From NCBI GenBank assembly GCA_015680685.1, contig MNCI01021399.1:1406278-1470277 (forward strand): a stretch of 64,000 nucleotides of DNA. The letters run 5' to 3'. Positions 10,137-22,318 of this stretch are shown one piece after another (the stretch's first letter is position 1; each line of letters opens with the position of its first letter). The position numbers and the translations under genes are program-made. The notes under the pieces were generated by a model. It did no database searches. It worked only from the letters and a program-made list of their open reading frames with translations, and was not told the DNA's origin. Source of the stretch: Gnetum montanum (Eukaryota > Streptophyta > Gnetopsida > Gnetales > Gnetaceae).

Positions 10137-11491
10137 GTAACGACGGAAAACGTCGGCAGCTGGAAATACCGACCGAAGTTCCGACGTACACAGTTTTAGC
10201 CACGGATCCGCATGAGGGCTATGCTGGAGAAACGAATCCGTGGCGCCCTGAACGGTCTTGTCAATCAGACAAGGACTTACGGGTCAGTAAAACAATGGAA
10301 ATTACGTGAAAGGAAAGCGATCTGGTTTGAGGAGTCGTAAAACGAGGGGAAAACGACGTAGATGAATTTGCAACGGAGATAATGCTAAACGCGATAGACG
10401 GAGGCTGACATAAGAGAAGAAGGTAGCTTCAAGATCTGTGCTTTGACTTAAAAGTGTATATTTCGTATGAAAAATTGCATTGGGGAATCCCCGATTACAA
10501 GATGTGAAACAAGCACAAAAGAACAAGCAAAACGGTCTAAACAGAAGTCCGATCTACCTCGTGGGCTAAAGCTGAGATGCAAGGCGGGCCAAGCTTTGAC
10601 GTCTATCGACCAATTGTTTCTGATTGATAGAGTCTTTTCAGCAAAACGATTACTCCTGTCACCGGTGCTCAAGGCGAACTGTACTCTGCTTCAGTTGTAA
10701 GGTGGTGATGCCAACGATTGCCAAAGCGCTGTTCTCTGTATCTCTGCTCCAAAGTGCTAAATGCTCTGGTGCTCAGAAAAAATGCTTTTTGCTTCTCTGA
10801 TTTGCCAACCTCTGTGACTTTGTCAACTGAGGTATTTATAGGCTACGACGCTTCATGGAAAAGATGCAACCCTGATGACGTGGATCCCGGATGTTGCGGG
10901 TCCTATCGGCATGACCATTTTAAGTCAGACTGTGACTACGCACAACACGCTTGTTTGCGTGTTGTGCATGTGAAAAGCAGGCACATGCTGAGCATGTTTT
11001 AATTACTTTCAGGCTATATTACACTCATTCGCATTGCGTTGCGTGTATGAGCGTAATCTGGTGTAAAAACAATAAGCTCAAATTTGTTTTACGCTCACTA
11101 CGCAACTGTGCGTAATAAAGCGTAAATAATGTGCAATCTTACGCTCACTACACAGCGGCGCGTAATGAAGCGTAAACAATGTATAAGTTACGCTCACTAT
11201 GCAGCTGTGCGTAATGAAGCGTAAACAATGTACAACTTGAATGATAACATACGCAATGGTACGCACCGCCTCGTAACGAGCGTAAAGACAAATTACTCAT
11301 GCGCCACGAGAAAAAAGCGTCAAACTGTTGCGCTTCTTTAGACTCTGCCTTTGACTATGGAGCTTATTACAATCATTACGCTGCCATGCATAATAGAGCG
11401 TAAACTTGTCCTTGGAACAAAGCTGATGCGTGCTCTCGCTTGAATTGCGAATCTTTGCCTGAGGCCGACTCGTAATTTTCACGGTGTTTCA
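10137..11491 (-). mobile_element. El-D solo LTR (Tat-like) inside El-B RNase H, 1355 bp
   Basis: On the minus strand it starts TGAAACACCG and ends CCGTCGTTACA, the same termini as the El-B LTR (TGAAAC...CGGTCGCTACA). Its U5 end (10137-10290) matches the El-B LTR end at 23153-23305. It contains a TATA box (CCTATAAATACC, about 10830-10845). Flanks are CGTTG (10132-10136) and CATTG (11492-11496), a 5-bp target duplication with one change. Excising it joins the RNase H reading frame as NVLRAI, the El-C sequence at that place. No internal region is present, so it is a solo LTR. Confidence 0.9.
11060..11290 (-). repeat. Tandem ~60-bp repeat in El-D U3
   Basis: About four units of the pattern 'ttacgctcactacgcagc.gcgtaatgaagcgtaaa' occur upstream of the TATA box in LTR orientation. 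They carry GCGTAA/TTACGC words, analogous to the palindromic site arrays in the other LTRs but with a different word. Confidence 0.75.
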
Positions 11492-13040
11492 CATTGCTTT
11501 TGCAAATGATATTAGTTGTGCTACGAAACAGATAGTGTCGCCACTTTTTTAGCACGAACACTAGGGCTAGGCAGCTCCTTTCTACTTCGTTGTACCTCGT
11601 TTCATGTGCTACTAGTGTGTGACTCAAATAATATACCAATATCTTGGAATCATCATCTCATTTTTCACACAACAGTGTGACGACGAATGTGTCGGAGGTG
11701 GCAAGGTAGATAAAAAAGGGTTTATCACCATGTGGTGGATGCATAGTTGGGAGGCGTGAGAGCTCTTCCTTCAGGTTGTCGAAGGCTTTTTGACATTGAG
11801 TCATCCATTCGAAGTTGACTCCCTTCTTCAAAAGGTGTTGCATAGGGTGTAACTTATCAATTAATCTTGCTACAAACCTACGGATGAATTACACTCTTCC
11901 TTGTAAACCACGTAATTCTTTAAGGTTTGTAGGGAGTGCTAGGTTAACGATAGCCTTGACTTTTTCAAGGTCCACCTGTATTCCTACCTCTGATACCACG
12001 AATCCTAGCATGTGTCTGGTTCTTACCCCGAAAATGCACTTCTTGGGGTTGAGGCATAGATCATGCATTCAGTAGCATTTGAGGACTACCCTAGATCATG
12101 TGGATGGTTAGCTACTGCCTTGGATTTAACTACTATATCATCCACATAGTCATTTAAAGTTTCAATGATATAATTGTTGAAAATGTAACTCATGGATCGT
12201 GGGTAAGTTGCTCTAGCATTCTTGAGCCCAAAAGGCATCATGGTATAGCAGAAGATCCCCCACGGGGTTATGAAGGTTGTGGATAATTAGTGCTCTAGGT
12301 TAATATGGATTTGGTTGTATCCGGAGAAACCATTCATGAAGGATAACAGAGCATGACTGGTCATGGTGTCAATAAGTTGATCGATGCTTGGGAGCGAGAA
12401 GTCGTCTTTGATCGTTGCTTTGTTTAAATCTCGAAAGTCTATACATATTCATATCCCTCTCGTCTTCTTTGAAACTATGATGACATTGGACATCCACTTT
12501 GAGTAGTTGACCGCACGAATGAAACCCACTTGGTAGAGTTTGGTGATTTCGTCTCTTACAGCTAATGCTATTTCTGGCTTAATTTTACGAGCCTTCTATT
12601 TGACCGCTTTCATGGATGGATCTAGGATGATATTATGTTGAACTAGTTGCTGATCCAAACCTAGCATGTCATTGTACGACCATGCGAAGAAGTCGATGTT
12701 GTCTTGTAGGACTTTAGCTAAATCTTTATGCATTTGCATGTCTAGGAGAGAGTTGAGTTTTAGTTCTTTCACCTCCCCTTTTGATGTGGTTATAGGTGTT
12801 TTGATGAGAGGGTCTTCAGTCACATCCCTAGCTTCTAGGTCTAGAGTCTTGATTAGATACTCAGGCTAGTCTGGGGATGCCTCTAAAGTTGCTATAGTGG
12901 TGGTTATGGTCAACCCCCAATCGATCATGTTAGGGTTCAACCATCTTGTGAGCTTATCTTGAGATCCGGCTATCGTCAAAGGCGTGGAAAGGTCATTGTG
13001 AATTTCCATCTTTCGCTTGACCTGTCATCATAAGATGAAA
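11492..13040 (-). pseudogene. El-B reverse transcriptase and N-terminal RNase H
   Basis: Minus-strand reading: KLYQVGFIRAVNYSKWMSNV, ICIDFRDLNKATIKDDF, HALLSFMNGFSGYNQI, TPWGIFCYTMMPFGLKNA and the RT active site LNDYVDDIVVKSK, which is intact. After a frameshifted stretch, RNase H begins as HYLFRSTTNIICKSNV, where the solo LTR interrupts. The segment before RT (SWSYNDMLGLD, VQHNIILDP) is the Tat pre-RT spacer. Scattered stops and at least one frameshift make it non-functional. Confidence 0.82.
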
Positions 13041-13589
13041 GTTTGGTTAAGAAACACCTACCAGAGGTCATGCAACAATAATTTGCAAAGCATCAACGAG
13101 GTGGTGAGTCTACCCTTTTAAAATCAAGATGAATTGTCTTAGCAGGATACAAGAGTGTAAGACTACAAGAGGCGCAAAATGTGCTAGTTTAGTGTCATGT
13201 TGAGTTTTCGATTTGCAACATGCCATGCGAAGTAATGGTATATGGAACAAGAGGCTTTGCAGATATAGAAAGTGCTAAGCTGCTACTGTGGAAGTCAGGA
13301 CTGCAAAACTGAAATCCTTGGTAATTACGACACTATCGCAAAAAGCAACTGATGTAAGCATGCAGTGCTTTGATGTCATCATAGACCATTAGGGATGTAG
13401 TTACGCTAGAGCTTCTTAGTTCGAGGTCTTTTCAAGCCAGTCGCATTGCGATTGGCAAGGTTATAGTTTAAGGTCTTTGCGGACCCATAATCAAAACAAA
13501 ATATATTACTATTTTTTTGTTTTTTGGGGAAGTACGTAGCTAGTTTGAAGTATGTTGAGATTTAAATGCTAACAGTGTCGTATGGTGTG
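13041..13589. other. El-B spacer between RT and antisense gene
   Basis: No coding sequence is seen. It holds a few units of the CTAGTTTA-type word (for example around 13180 and 13465) that also flanks coding modules elsewhere in El-B and El-C. Confidence 0.5.
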
Positions 13590-13725
13590 GTGAGCATGCT
13601 ACGCTGCATAGGTTACCTCACATTAATCGGAGAGAGAGAGATATAAGTCTCCCTACCTCGTCAACGCCGCTATAAATCAGGGTTGAACCCCTGTAAATTT
13701 TCCATTTTTCACTATACAAACATGG
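13590..13725 (+). promoter_or_regulatory. Promoter of the El-B antisense gene
   Basis: The plus strand has GCATGCTACGCTGCATAGG, a GAGAGAGAGA tract, then a TATA box CTATAAATC at about 13670-13678. A candidate ATG lies at 13722. The GCTACGCTGCATAG word resembles the GCTACGC/GCATAGC words in the El-B LTR upstream of its own TATA, and the LTR also carries a GAGAGAGAG tract. The orientation points away from gag-pol, toward the antisense gene. Confidence 0.6.
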
Positions 13726-16700
13726 AGTTCTCATCTGAGCACGGGGGCAGTTTTGGTGTACAGAGCAATTGTGTCATCTGATTGATAGGGCAAGCTTTTC
13801 TGGCGAGAAGATGCCAATCTGTGAGCAGGACAATGGCCCCTAAAACATTTTTGGTGCTTATGAGGCTTGAGGAGGCAGAGAAGGCCCTAGAGCGTGCACC
13901 ACAGGCATGGGTCGCGGTGCGACAGAGCACACCGCTGACTCAATAAGTTGTCATGTACCCTCTACCTTTTCGTTTTACATTTCCAGTTGTTCTTTTTGTT
14001 TTTTTATTCGACATTCATTTTCGGTCCTCCGTGTTCCATGCAGTTGCATTGGTTTGACCTTCGCATTATTGCTATCACCATCTTGGTTGTGATGAATATG
14101 TTTTTTGATTGTTTTGTGGCTATGCCAAGTTTATTCACACATTTTGTTGCATCGGGCTTTCCTATCCTTACTATGCTATGTATGTTGACTACTAGCTTTT
14201 CTGTTACGTCATGTGTATATCGCCTTTAGGCACATGTGATGTTGACATCTGCAGAATATGGCATGCAGGGTGGGATGGAGGTCCAGACTAATCATCTTGG
14301 ATATCAATGGGGTTTTATGCCATGTGAGCAGGCCGGTGGCCAATGCCCCGCTCCTCATATACGTTTAGGAGACCGGGCTATCTGGCTTAGAGATGGGGCA
14401 TGAGATTTCTTGTAATTCCTTCTTAATCATTTTAGTGTGATCATCTGATCCTCTTTGAAGTAGGTAGAGTCATCCGGTATCATAGATACCATGTTGCCTA
14501 GGGCAAGCTGTAGTATTCTGAAATACTTGACCAATGAGATGTCTGCAGACAGATCCAACCAACACCCCATGGAGTTAAAGCATTTGGCTTGGATCTACAA
14601 CCTACCTGAGTTTAGTTTCTACCACCAATATAACACTTTATTCCTTGCACGTTACATGGCAACATGCTTTCAGAACCCACAAGGGATTGTTTACTACGTT
14701 GGCAGGTGAATTTTTGTAGCCTATCCTTACTGCATCATGCTATGCTTGTCATATCTGACCATATGCTAACGATGCATACTGATCACCAAGTTCCATATTG
14801 ATGATGATGGGCTTCATGATCGACCGGGTGACCTTGCTATGGCACGGTTGGCCTTGCAAGAATTTTCTTCGGCTGTAAACTTGTGAGTGGGTGTAATTGG
14901 CTAGTGTGGTGGGAAATACCATTCTTAACCATGCCAATTTTCTAACATCTATCTTTAGTTGAAAGAGAAGGGTTGGTTGGATAGGGAGTGGGAGCTATCC
15001 TTTAAGCTGGTCACAGTTGAGGATGCTGCGTCCGCCGTGCTTCCACCATTCCCGTTGCTATATAGACCTAGTGAACTAAAAGGTAGGTGGCACATACTTA
15101 GGTGCTCTTGCGATCTCTATATCCCTTCGTTGCTATGCTAAGTATATTCTACAAAAATTGTTTCAGGGGCAAAGAAACCTTGGGAGGTGATTGTAGTGAC
15201 CACCGAAATGCAAGGGGCTAATATCTATTTTAAATACGACAAAGTGGTGGCATGCCAATGTTGATTGGACCAGAGGGCCCCAAAATCTTTGGTCAGGAAT
15301 CTCTAGAAGGATGGGCTCTTGGATCTATTCCTGACCCCAAATCCTAAAGTTCCAGCTGCTGAGATGGTTTCTTTGATCAATTCCTTCTCTGGGAAGACAG
15401 GTCATTTTCACATGCTTATTCGGGGCATGCAAGTGGTCATCAACATTGATGACCAGTTGTTTGCAGACCTTTTTGGTGTTACCATCAACAGTGTCCCTAT
15501 AGGGTCAAGGGCTAATTAGGAGTTAACCCTAATGAAGGTGAAGATTGAGGAGTGGTTGTGACTTCCCAAGGAATGGAAAGGGTTCCCTATGGAGAAGCTG
15601 AAGAGCGGGCTTGCCATGGAGATTTACCCAGCCTTTCGTACCTACGACTTCCCCCAACTGCTCACCCAATGGAAGATCCTCGGGCTAGAGCAGGCTTGGA
15701 TAATGTGGAAGGTTATGCAGGAGGGAGCTCATTAACATTGGGCCAATTTTCTATGCCAAAACCTACGAGCGGAGATTTTGGGACCCTGCGAGACAACGAA
15801 GGCTTGGTCTGCCAACATACATTATGCCTTCTACATAGGCTGCCTGAAGCATTTTGTAGAATTTCTGGTGACTCAGGAGAATGGAAACTAGATTACGCAT
15901 AATCACAATTAGATTCCCAAGCCCTAGATTTGGCAGATCTTTTGGACCATGTAGGCCCAAGATCTCCCAGAGGTAGTTGGGGAATCGCTATCCATGACGA
16001 CCAAAGGTTTAATGGCTCATAGCATTCATAGCCAGGACAATGTGGGGGAGACACCTCCCATCATAGCTGGTAGCATGATGTGGGAAAAGCATCTCATGGC
16101 TGAGACCGTGCCCAGGGAATTAAAAAAGAAAAGACTACCCCCTGCTAGGGAAAGTCCTCTTATGGAGGAAAGGGAGGGACGAAGACTGCGGCTCAAGTTG
16201 CAAAGAACGCAATCCCCTATTGGTAAACATTTTTAAATAGCACTTATTTCACCATTTTTTGCTACGCTATACGATGCTAGATGTCATGATGTGATGTCCT
16301 TCCTTCTTAAGCTAATTTTTTGAGCATATTTCTTTGTTAGTCAAAGAAGAAGAAGAAGAAGGTGATGAAGAAGTGTCGACCCTCCAAGTGAGAGCGACAG
16401 ACAGTGATGCAGGGGCCCCAATCCTAGAGGGAAGGGCTCCGATCAAGAATAAAGGAGTTCTTGCTTCTGGGGTAGGGAATCTGACCATTAGGGAGCCTCT
16501 CATGAGTGGAGCGTTCCTACCCATAAATGAAGATGACATTTGCCAGCTGCAAGGGAGGGCACTGACGCATGAGGAAGGAACTTATACGGATCTGGCAGGA
16601 CCTTCTAATAAGGCTATCGCTGTCATCCTGCCTCCACAAGAGGAAAGGCCATAGCCAGATGATGGTAAGTCTAATGATACATTTTCTTTGTCCCATTCTC

Positions 16701-17793
16701 TTTTGTCCATCGTTTTATGGGCTTAATTATGTAGCAGGTGCTACCACTAAGACTACAAGACCTTCCCCAATTCATGATGAGTCATGGGCTGAAGTCCCTG
16801 ACAAGTTCATGTTCATGCAAGGACTTGTCGATGATATGATCAAGCACCTTCAAAAGGTAGACCCTGACACAGGTAGGTTTTGATGTTACATACTTTTGTT
16901 CTACTATGCTAAAGCTTTTGAATTAGTTGGTTTTACTATGCCAATGTGATTGCTACATCCTTTGTCGTTGCAGCTTCACGGCTCAAGTAGGACTTGACTT
17001 GGCCTATGAAAATTGGCACTATGCCTATGCTTTCTTCTAACATGATTGAGGTGTCTCGTTGTGTTTTTGACAAGGCATAGAAGTATGTCTTGAACTTGGC
17101 ACGTTCTTTTTAGGAGTGCAGGTGTGCCAACGAATACCTATGGAAATGAGTTCAAAGGGTTGAGCAACGAGAGGCCGAACTAGTTATTGACGTGGAAGAC
17201 CTCAGATCGAAGAATAATTTCCTCATCAACCATAACCCCAACATGGACATGCATAGATCCATGGATGAATATTCCAGACATTGGATGATCATCTGTCAGA
17301 ATGTTGAATCCACTCGTGAGATAGTGGAGCAGCAGATGCAAATGGACCTGTTGACCTAGAAGTGCAAAGACATGAAGGACATCAGTGCCAAGATTTCCGA
17401 ATGGGGTCAAACTTAGAGGAACCACAAACATGTGTATAAGTAGGAGAACAACACCCACTGAAAACTGTATAAGGAAGCTACCATAGAGGCCTTCACATAT
17501 GAAGCCTTTATAAATGCAATTGGTGCTTCTCAGGCCTACGCTAAATTTAAAGAGCAGGTTAAGGTCGCGAAATCCCCTAACCTGAAGGTAGATCTTCCGA
17601 CAGGGGATACTGCAACTACCTCTTCTTCCTTAGGATCTTTAGTGTGGATGACTATGAAAAGGGAGAGAGTCACCACCGTGAACACTAAACCTAATGACAA
17701 GCATTGGATGGATCTTACGGCAAAGGAGATCTAATGTCGGCTCATGCTTAGCCTCGACCAGATACCTCCTAAGGCTAACACAGACCCCTCTTA
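13722..17793 (+). pseudogene. El-B antisense multi-exon gene: NIF/FCP1-like phosphatase domain, conserved middle domain, coiled coil
   Basis: The gene lies antisense to gag-pol between RT and protease. The exon at about 14251-14707 encodes an NIF/FCP1 (HAD-fold) pattern: RLIILDINGVL (nucleophile Asp codon 14300-14302), WLRDGA, NHFSVIIWSS and YNTLFLARYMATCFQNPQGIV. It is broken by one frameshift and several stops (CGA, CAG and TGG turned to stops). Further exons with GT-AG borders: about 14790-14880, 14959-15082, 15167-16222, 16341-16664, 16738-16872 and 16974 to about 17793. The 15167-16222 exon has the second domain (VSLINSF, LFADLFGV, HWANFL). The 16738 exon has EVPDKFMFMQGLVDDMIKHL. The last exon is coiled coil. 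Homology to the El-C antisense gene spans the whole length. The first exon and the gene's product function are uncertain. Confidence 0.75.
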
Positions 17794-18430
17794 GGTTAGT
17801 TTAGTTATGTTACTATGTGAAGATGCTCGACCAGGAACAACCCATGATATCATGGGGTTTTCTTTTCAAATACTCGAAGTCATGGAATTTTGTAAACGTT
17901 TACAAAAAATGCCAACTAGCAAGAATTTTTGCATGATTTGAAAAGTATTTGGAAGAGAAATCTATTTTGCGTTAATTTGCATATTACATAAAGATTTCAT
18001 GCTTGCAATTGCTAATTTCAGGTTGTTGCATAATGTGTTTAAAACATTGTAGGTTAGGTGAATGAAATACAATTGTACTAGTTTTAGGCCTTTTTAAGTC
18101 ATAGCGTAGCAATGCCAAAGAAATTGTATGTTATCAATGCGAACAGGCGATAATGCTAAGTTTAGACCATTTCGAGCCGCAACATAGCGATGTTAGAAAA
18201 GTAGCATGTCATGAAAGCAAATAAGTAGTAATGCTAGTTTTAGGTCATTTCAGGACGTTTTGTATCGTGTCAAAAGTGTTGTAGGCTAACCAAGTGAGAT
18301 GTCACCATGCTAGTTTTAGGCCATCTCGGGCCATTGCATAACGTGTCAAAAGTGCCGTAGGCTAACCAAGAGAGATGTCACAGTGCTAGTTTTAGGTTGT
18401 CTCAGGCCATTGCGTAATCACGCTAGGAGA
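17794..18430 (-). repeat. Spacer with ~75-bp minisatellite after El-B protease
   Basis: From about 18060 to 18430 a degenerate ~75-bp unit repeats: 'gctagttttaggcc.t.tcgggcc.ttgcataacgtg'. Its core in element orientation, GGCCCGAGATGGCCTAAAA, is also found after the protease of El-C (about 27450-27515). 17794-18050 shows no gene. Confidence 0.75.
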
Positions 18431-18532
18431 AGTATGTGTCATTGAGATGAAAAGGAAATAAGTGCCCAAGGGACAACAATCGGTTAGGCAGCGATGGTAT
18501 CATCCCGAGGCATGCAGCTACCTCTTAACCCA

Positions 18533-19205
18533 TCATAAGTTGATTGGAGCATAGGGACAAAGTAGTTTCCTAGGGTTTTCATTAGCATCATCGCCTTCTA
18601 CTTGGAAGGGCAGCTTGACCCATGCACTTTTGATTTGGGGATCAACTTGTAAGGCTGATCCTCTCGTTGGATGGTTGATGCACGCACGAGTAGATGCCTT
18701 GTTCTCTAGGGTTGTAACCTCTGAACCCTGCTTCATTTCTACATTGTTGATTGCTTGCATTGTTGTTTTGTCACCATGGATCATCACTTCTCTACCATCG
18801 TAAGGCAAGTGGATTTCTTGATGTATAGGTGAGGAGACAACCCTAAGTTGTGCCAGCCATGACCTTCCTAGGATCAGGTTAAACCCGGGCATTTCCTCGA
18901 CCATTATGAATGTCTCATCTGTGGGAAATTGATCCTCGACTATGAATTTTACGTGCACTGTACCTTTCACCAGGATGCATGCCCTATTGAAAGATCTTAG
19001 GCACAACATTGTGGTGGGTTTGATCTGGTCGACCAAACCCAACTTGTCTATGACAAAGAAGGGAATGACGTTTGTGGCAGCCCCGTCATTGACGTGTACT
19101 CTTCGGATCTAATGTTGACCAACCCGAATTGTGATGAAGAAGGGCACCGTAATTACCTGACCCCTTTCAGGATCTTTTCTGATAGCGCTATCACTAAAAG
19201 TTAAT
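18533..19205 (-). pseudogene. El-B protease region
   Basis: On the minus strand VNDGAATNV (catalytic Asp-Gly-Ala) lies at about 19070-19110. It is followed by LGLVDQIKPTTMLCLRSFN, GTVHVKFIVEDQFPTDETFI and FNLILGRSWLAQ, then HQEIHLPYDGREVMIHGDK. El-C encodes the same order at 26500-26820. A stop lies just upstream of the catalytic motif. This is the Tat-type retropepsin. Confidence 0.8.
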
Positions 19206-22200
19206 CAAGGCATTGTGGGATCTGGGGGTACGAAGGGTAGCATAACTGAATGTATTGCTTTCTCTTCCGCAGGTAGGTTCTCGTCGACCGAAATCACCGT
19301 TAACATACGGATTAGAGCCTCGTGGTGAGGTGTAGATGCTATAATTAGATTGTACAAGCTTAGTGTAGCATTTTTATGCTCTAGGGATTGCTTGACCTGG
19401 GAGCAGACATCCACCCTCTTGTTCGATGTGTTCTTCCTCTTCAATTCGTCCTAGAAGACGAATCTCCTGAGGAGAGGTAATTTCGATTCTGAGTTCAGAT
19501 TTCTGTTGACGGGGTGACACAGGCCATGTGGTTATGTCAATCCTCGCTTTTGGTATCGATGCAAGGGGTGAGGACGTAGGCTTAGCGATACTCTCAATGG
19601 TACTTTCTTTTGACATCTCGCCTGCCCAGTGTACCGCTCGCCTTGTGGGGTGAGAAGTTTGCTTGGCTTTACTACGAGGGCTAGGGGCTGCTATAGGCAT
19701 TAGCCCCCTAATGACGAATGGAGCTAGGGGTGTTATCTGGTGGGGTTGTGTAGCCTCACTAACAGGCGATGCAAAGGAGCGTGTTCGCAGCGGGACTTTT
19801 AGAACAAATGGTGGCAGCAGGTTTGGATCAACTGCTAGTAGTGGCGGTGCACTGCCTTGAGGCACACGAACCACGAATGGTTGCCTAGGTGGCGTGGGAT
19901 CACCATCAATGCCAACAACATTAATGACATAGCCAGCATTATTGGCATTGAGGGGGTCTGTGTAGACATACATAGATTGGTTTTCTGAACGTACTAGATT
20001 ACTTTCGTCTAATACCAGTTTTCTATCATCAATTACTCTTTGGATGTCATCTTGTAATGACAGACAGTAATCTATGTTGTGATCACACAGTTGGTGGTAA
20101 TCGTAGAATCTGTCTAGTCTGAAGCTATTGGGAACCGGAGGCTCATTGGGCAAGGCTAGAGATGGGTTCCTAAGGAGCTCACAATAACGTTGATGCATCG
20201 CGTTTGCCTCTTCTGACATCCACTTATGTTGGATGTACCCAGCTACCAATAAGTGCTTTATAAGCTCTGAATGTTTTAGAGGTAGTGAAGTGTACTTTGA
20301 GCAATCCTTATGTTCAAAGTTGGGTTTAGATTATGTAGATGTTTCAGGCATAGATGTAGCAGGTTGTGATGCATGAGCCGGCTTTGGGATAGGATTAGCC
20401 ACTTGTGTGGTTGGTTTCTTACTATTTTTGCTACCATTGGTGTTCAATTTGGGTTTAGCCTCAGCTGCTACTACAGCTACTGTGGTTGTTGGAGCTTTAC
20501 CCTTTTCCCTTTTTGTGAAGGTGTTTTTGTATGTGATATAGGCTAGGTCTTTGCTTGCCTCAGCTACATCTTCTATGCTTTTGGCTTGGGCAAAAGCCTG
20601 ACTAAGGGAGCGGGGAGCGAGGTAATACAACTTTGACTTGATGAAGTCATTCACCATGCCCTTGAAGATGGCCAACAAGTGGGCCTCCACGATAGGCTCA
20701 CGGATTTCGTTAAGGGTTGCGCTCCAATGCTGGATAAATTTTTGCACTGTCTCTAAAGAGTCTTGCTTTACGATCATCAACTAGTCTAGTGTGGTTTCAG
20801 GCTTCAAGTTATACTTGAAGCATGTCATGAATTGGGTCAATAGCTCTTCCAATGTTGAAATGGATGAGCGTGGCAATGCATGGTACCATTCCAGAGCTTT
20901 CCCAGCAAGGACATGGCAAAGACACGGATAATTGTATGTGGCCATTGCTATAGTAGTAAAGACTCAAACCGAAAAGTAACGAGATGTGCATTAGGATCCC
21001 CTTAGCCATTGTATTTCATGAAGTGTGGGAGGGACATCCCTGGCAGTAATGTTTAACCAGGTATTGTTGAGCTGACAAGGTCATCTTGATAAAAATCCAT
21101 GACTTTGACTGTATTGGCCCCAGCAGCCTTGAGGCATTTTATCTCTTCAGTGAGGGTTTGGATAAGCTGAAATGCTTAGTCTAAACCTAGCATTTTCATA
21201 GAGGGTTGGGGCGCTATGGAGGCAGCACCCACATGTGGCGTGGCGAACATGGGGGTGTGGCCCATTGGTGGGGCGGTTGCGACAACACCCACGATTAGTA
21301 CTACTTGGGTGGTCCACCACCCAGTAGGTGGTATTGTTTGTGCAGCAGCTACGAGCTGGGTTACCGGATGGACTACTTGTGTCACCAGAAGCGTGGACCA
21401 AGATCCCATATTAGGCTATGCCATCTACGAGGCTTGGTATATTTGCAGGTGTACATAATGAGATAATTGTGATGGTTGTAGCATAGATGAAGAGGCAAAC
21501 GGGGTCCACCATGTGGATGGGCTGGGGCCCGCCACAGTGGGTGAAGCTGACATAAATGAGGTAGTAGTTGCGTATGCTTGCAGAGTTGGCACAGCATGTA
21601 CATGTGGTAGGGCAGCCATGGTTGGTACATGCTACCTTGTAGGGGTAGGCTACTGAACATCCTATGGTTGGAAAGTAATCGCGAATGGAATAGGAAAAAA
21701 AGGTGAGAGCAGGTGTTGAGACGTTGCATGAGTGATGTAGTTTCCCATAGCAACCGTGGCTGTGGGTTATGGGAGAGTGGGCGTAACGACAAAGGGAGCA
21801 TTGGCAGATACTAGTTTGGCCCAAAAGGATTGGGTAGATGGGATAGGAGTGGGGTCAATTGGATCCCCCTCATCCGATTGGGAATCAAGTTCCTCTTGAC
21901 CATCTTGGAAGGCATCCTCTTGATTGGATGCTCTGTCCTGTTGCTCCCTAAGCCTAGCCAACTAGATTAGTTGGTCCAAAATCCTTTGGTACATTTGTGT
22001 TAAAGGTAAAGGGATGCTGGGGGTAGGAATAAATTCCTTCCTGTTACAATAGGCAAACTTGAAGCTACGTTTTTCTGCAATTTTGGGCAAATCTAAGGGT
22101 AGGTTTGCCTGCACCTTCGTGCAAAGGAAGGTATAATGTGCATGTTGCTGGGCTAATCTCTCAAGTCCTCAGTTTTAGATTCTAAGCAATTGACGAGTCT

Positions 22201-22318
22201 CTTGCATCCGATTCAACGATTGTTCGGCACCAGTAGTGCCTTGAGCCATAATGGAAGTTTCAGCATCAAAAGGAACTTCTACATTGAAAACATTGGCAGC
22301 AGTAGTTGCAAACACCAT
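19206..22318 (-). pseudogene. El-B gag
   Basis: The likely start is at 22318, read MVFATTAANVFNVEV. A Pro/Ser/Thr-rich variable region (about 21000-22000) precedes the gag core: CHVLAGKALEWYHALPRSSI, then QDSLETVQKFIQHWSATLNE and NDFIKSKLYYLAPRSLSQAF. The segment 20249-19374 has an atypical zinc-knuckle-like stretch (RLDRFYDYHQLCDHNIDYCL) and repeated PFVVRVP/PFVIRG proline motifs. El-C gag matches in the same order. Stops in the N-terminal half and between 20331 and 20249 break the frame. Confidence 0.8.

Noticed and set aside
21147-21824. Several overlapping minus-strand ORFs of 60-140 codons
   Set aside because: They are frames of one low-complexity Pro/Ser/Thr-rich part of El-B gag with frameshifts, and not separate genes.
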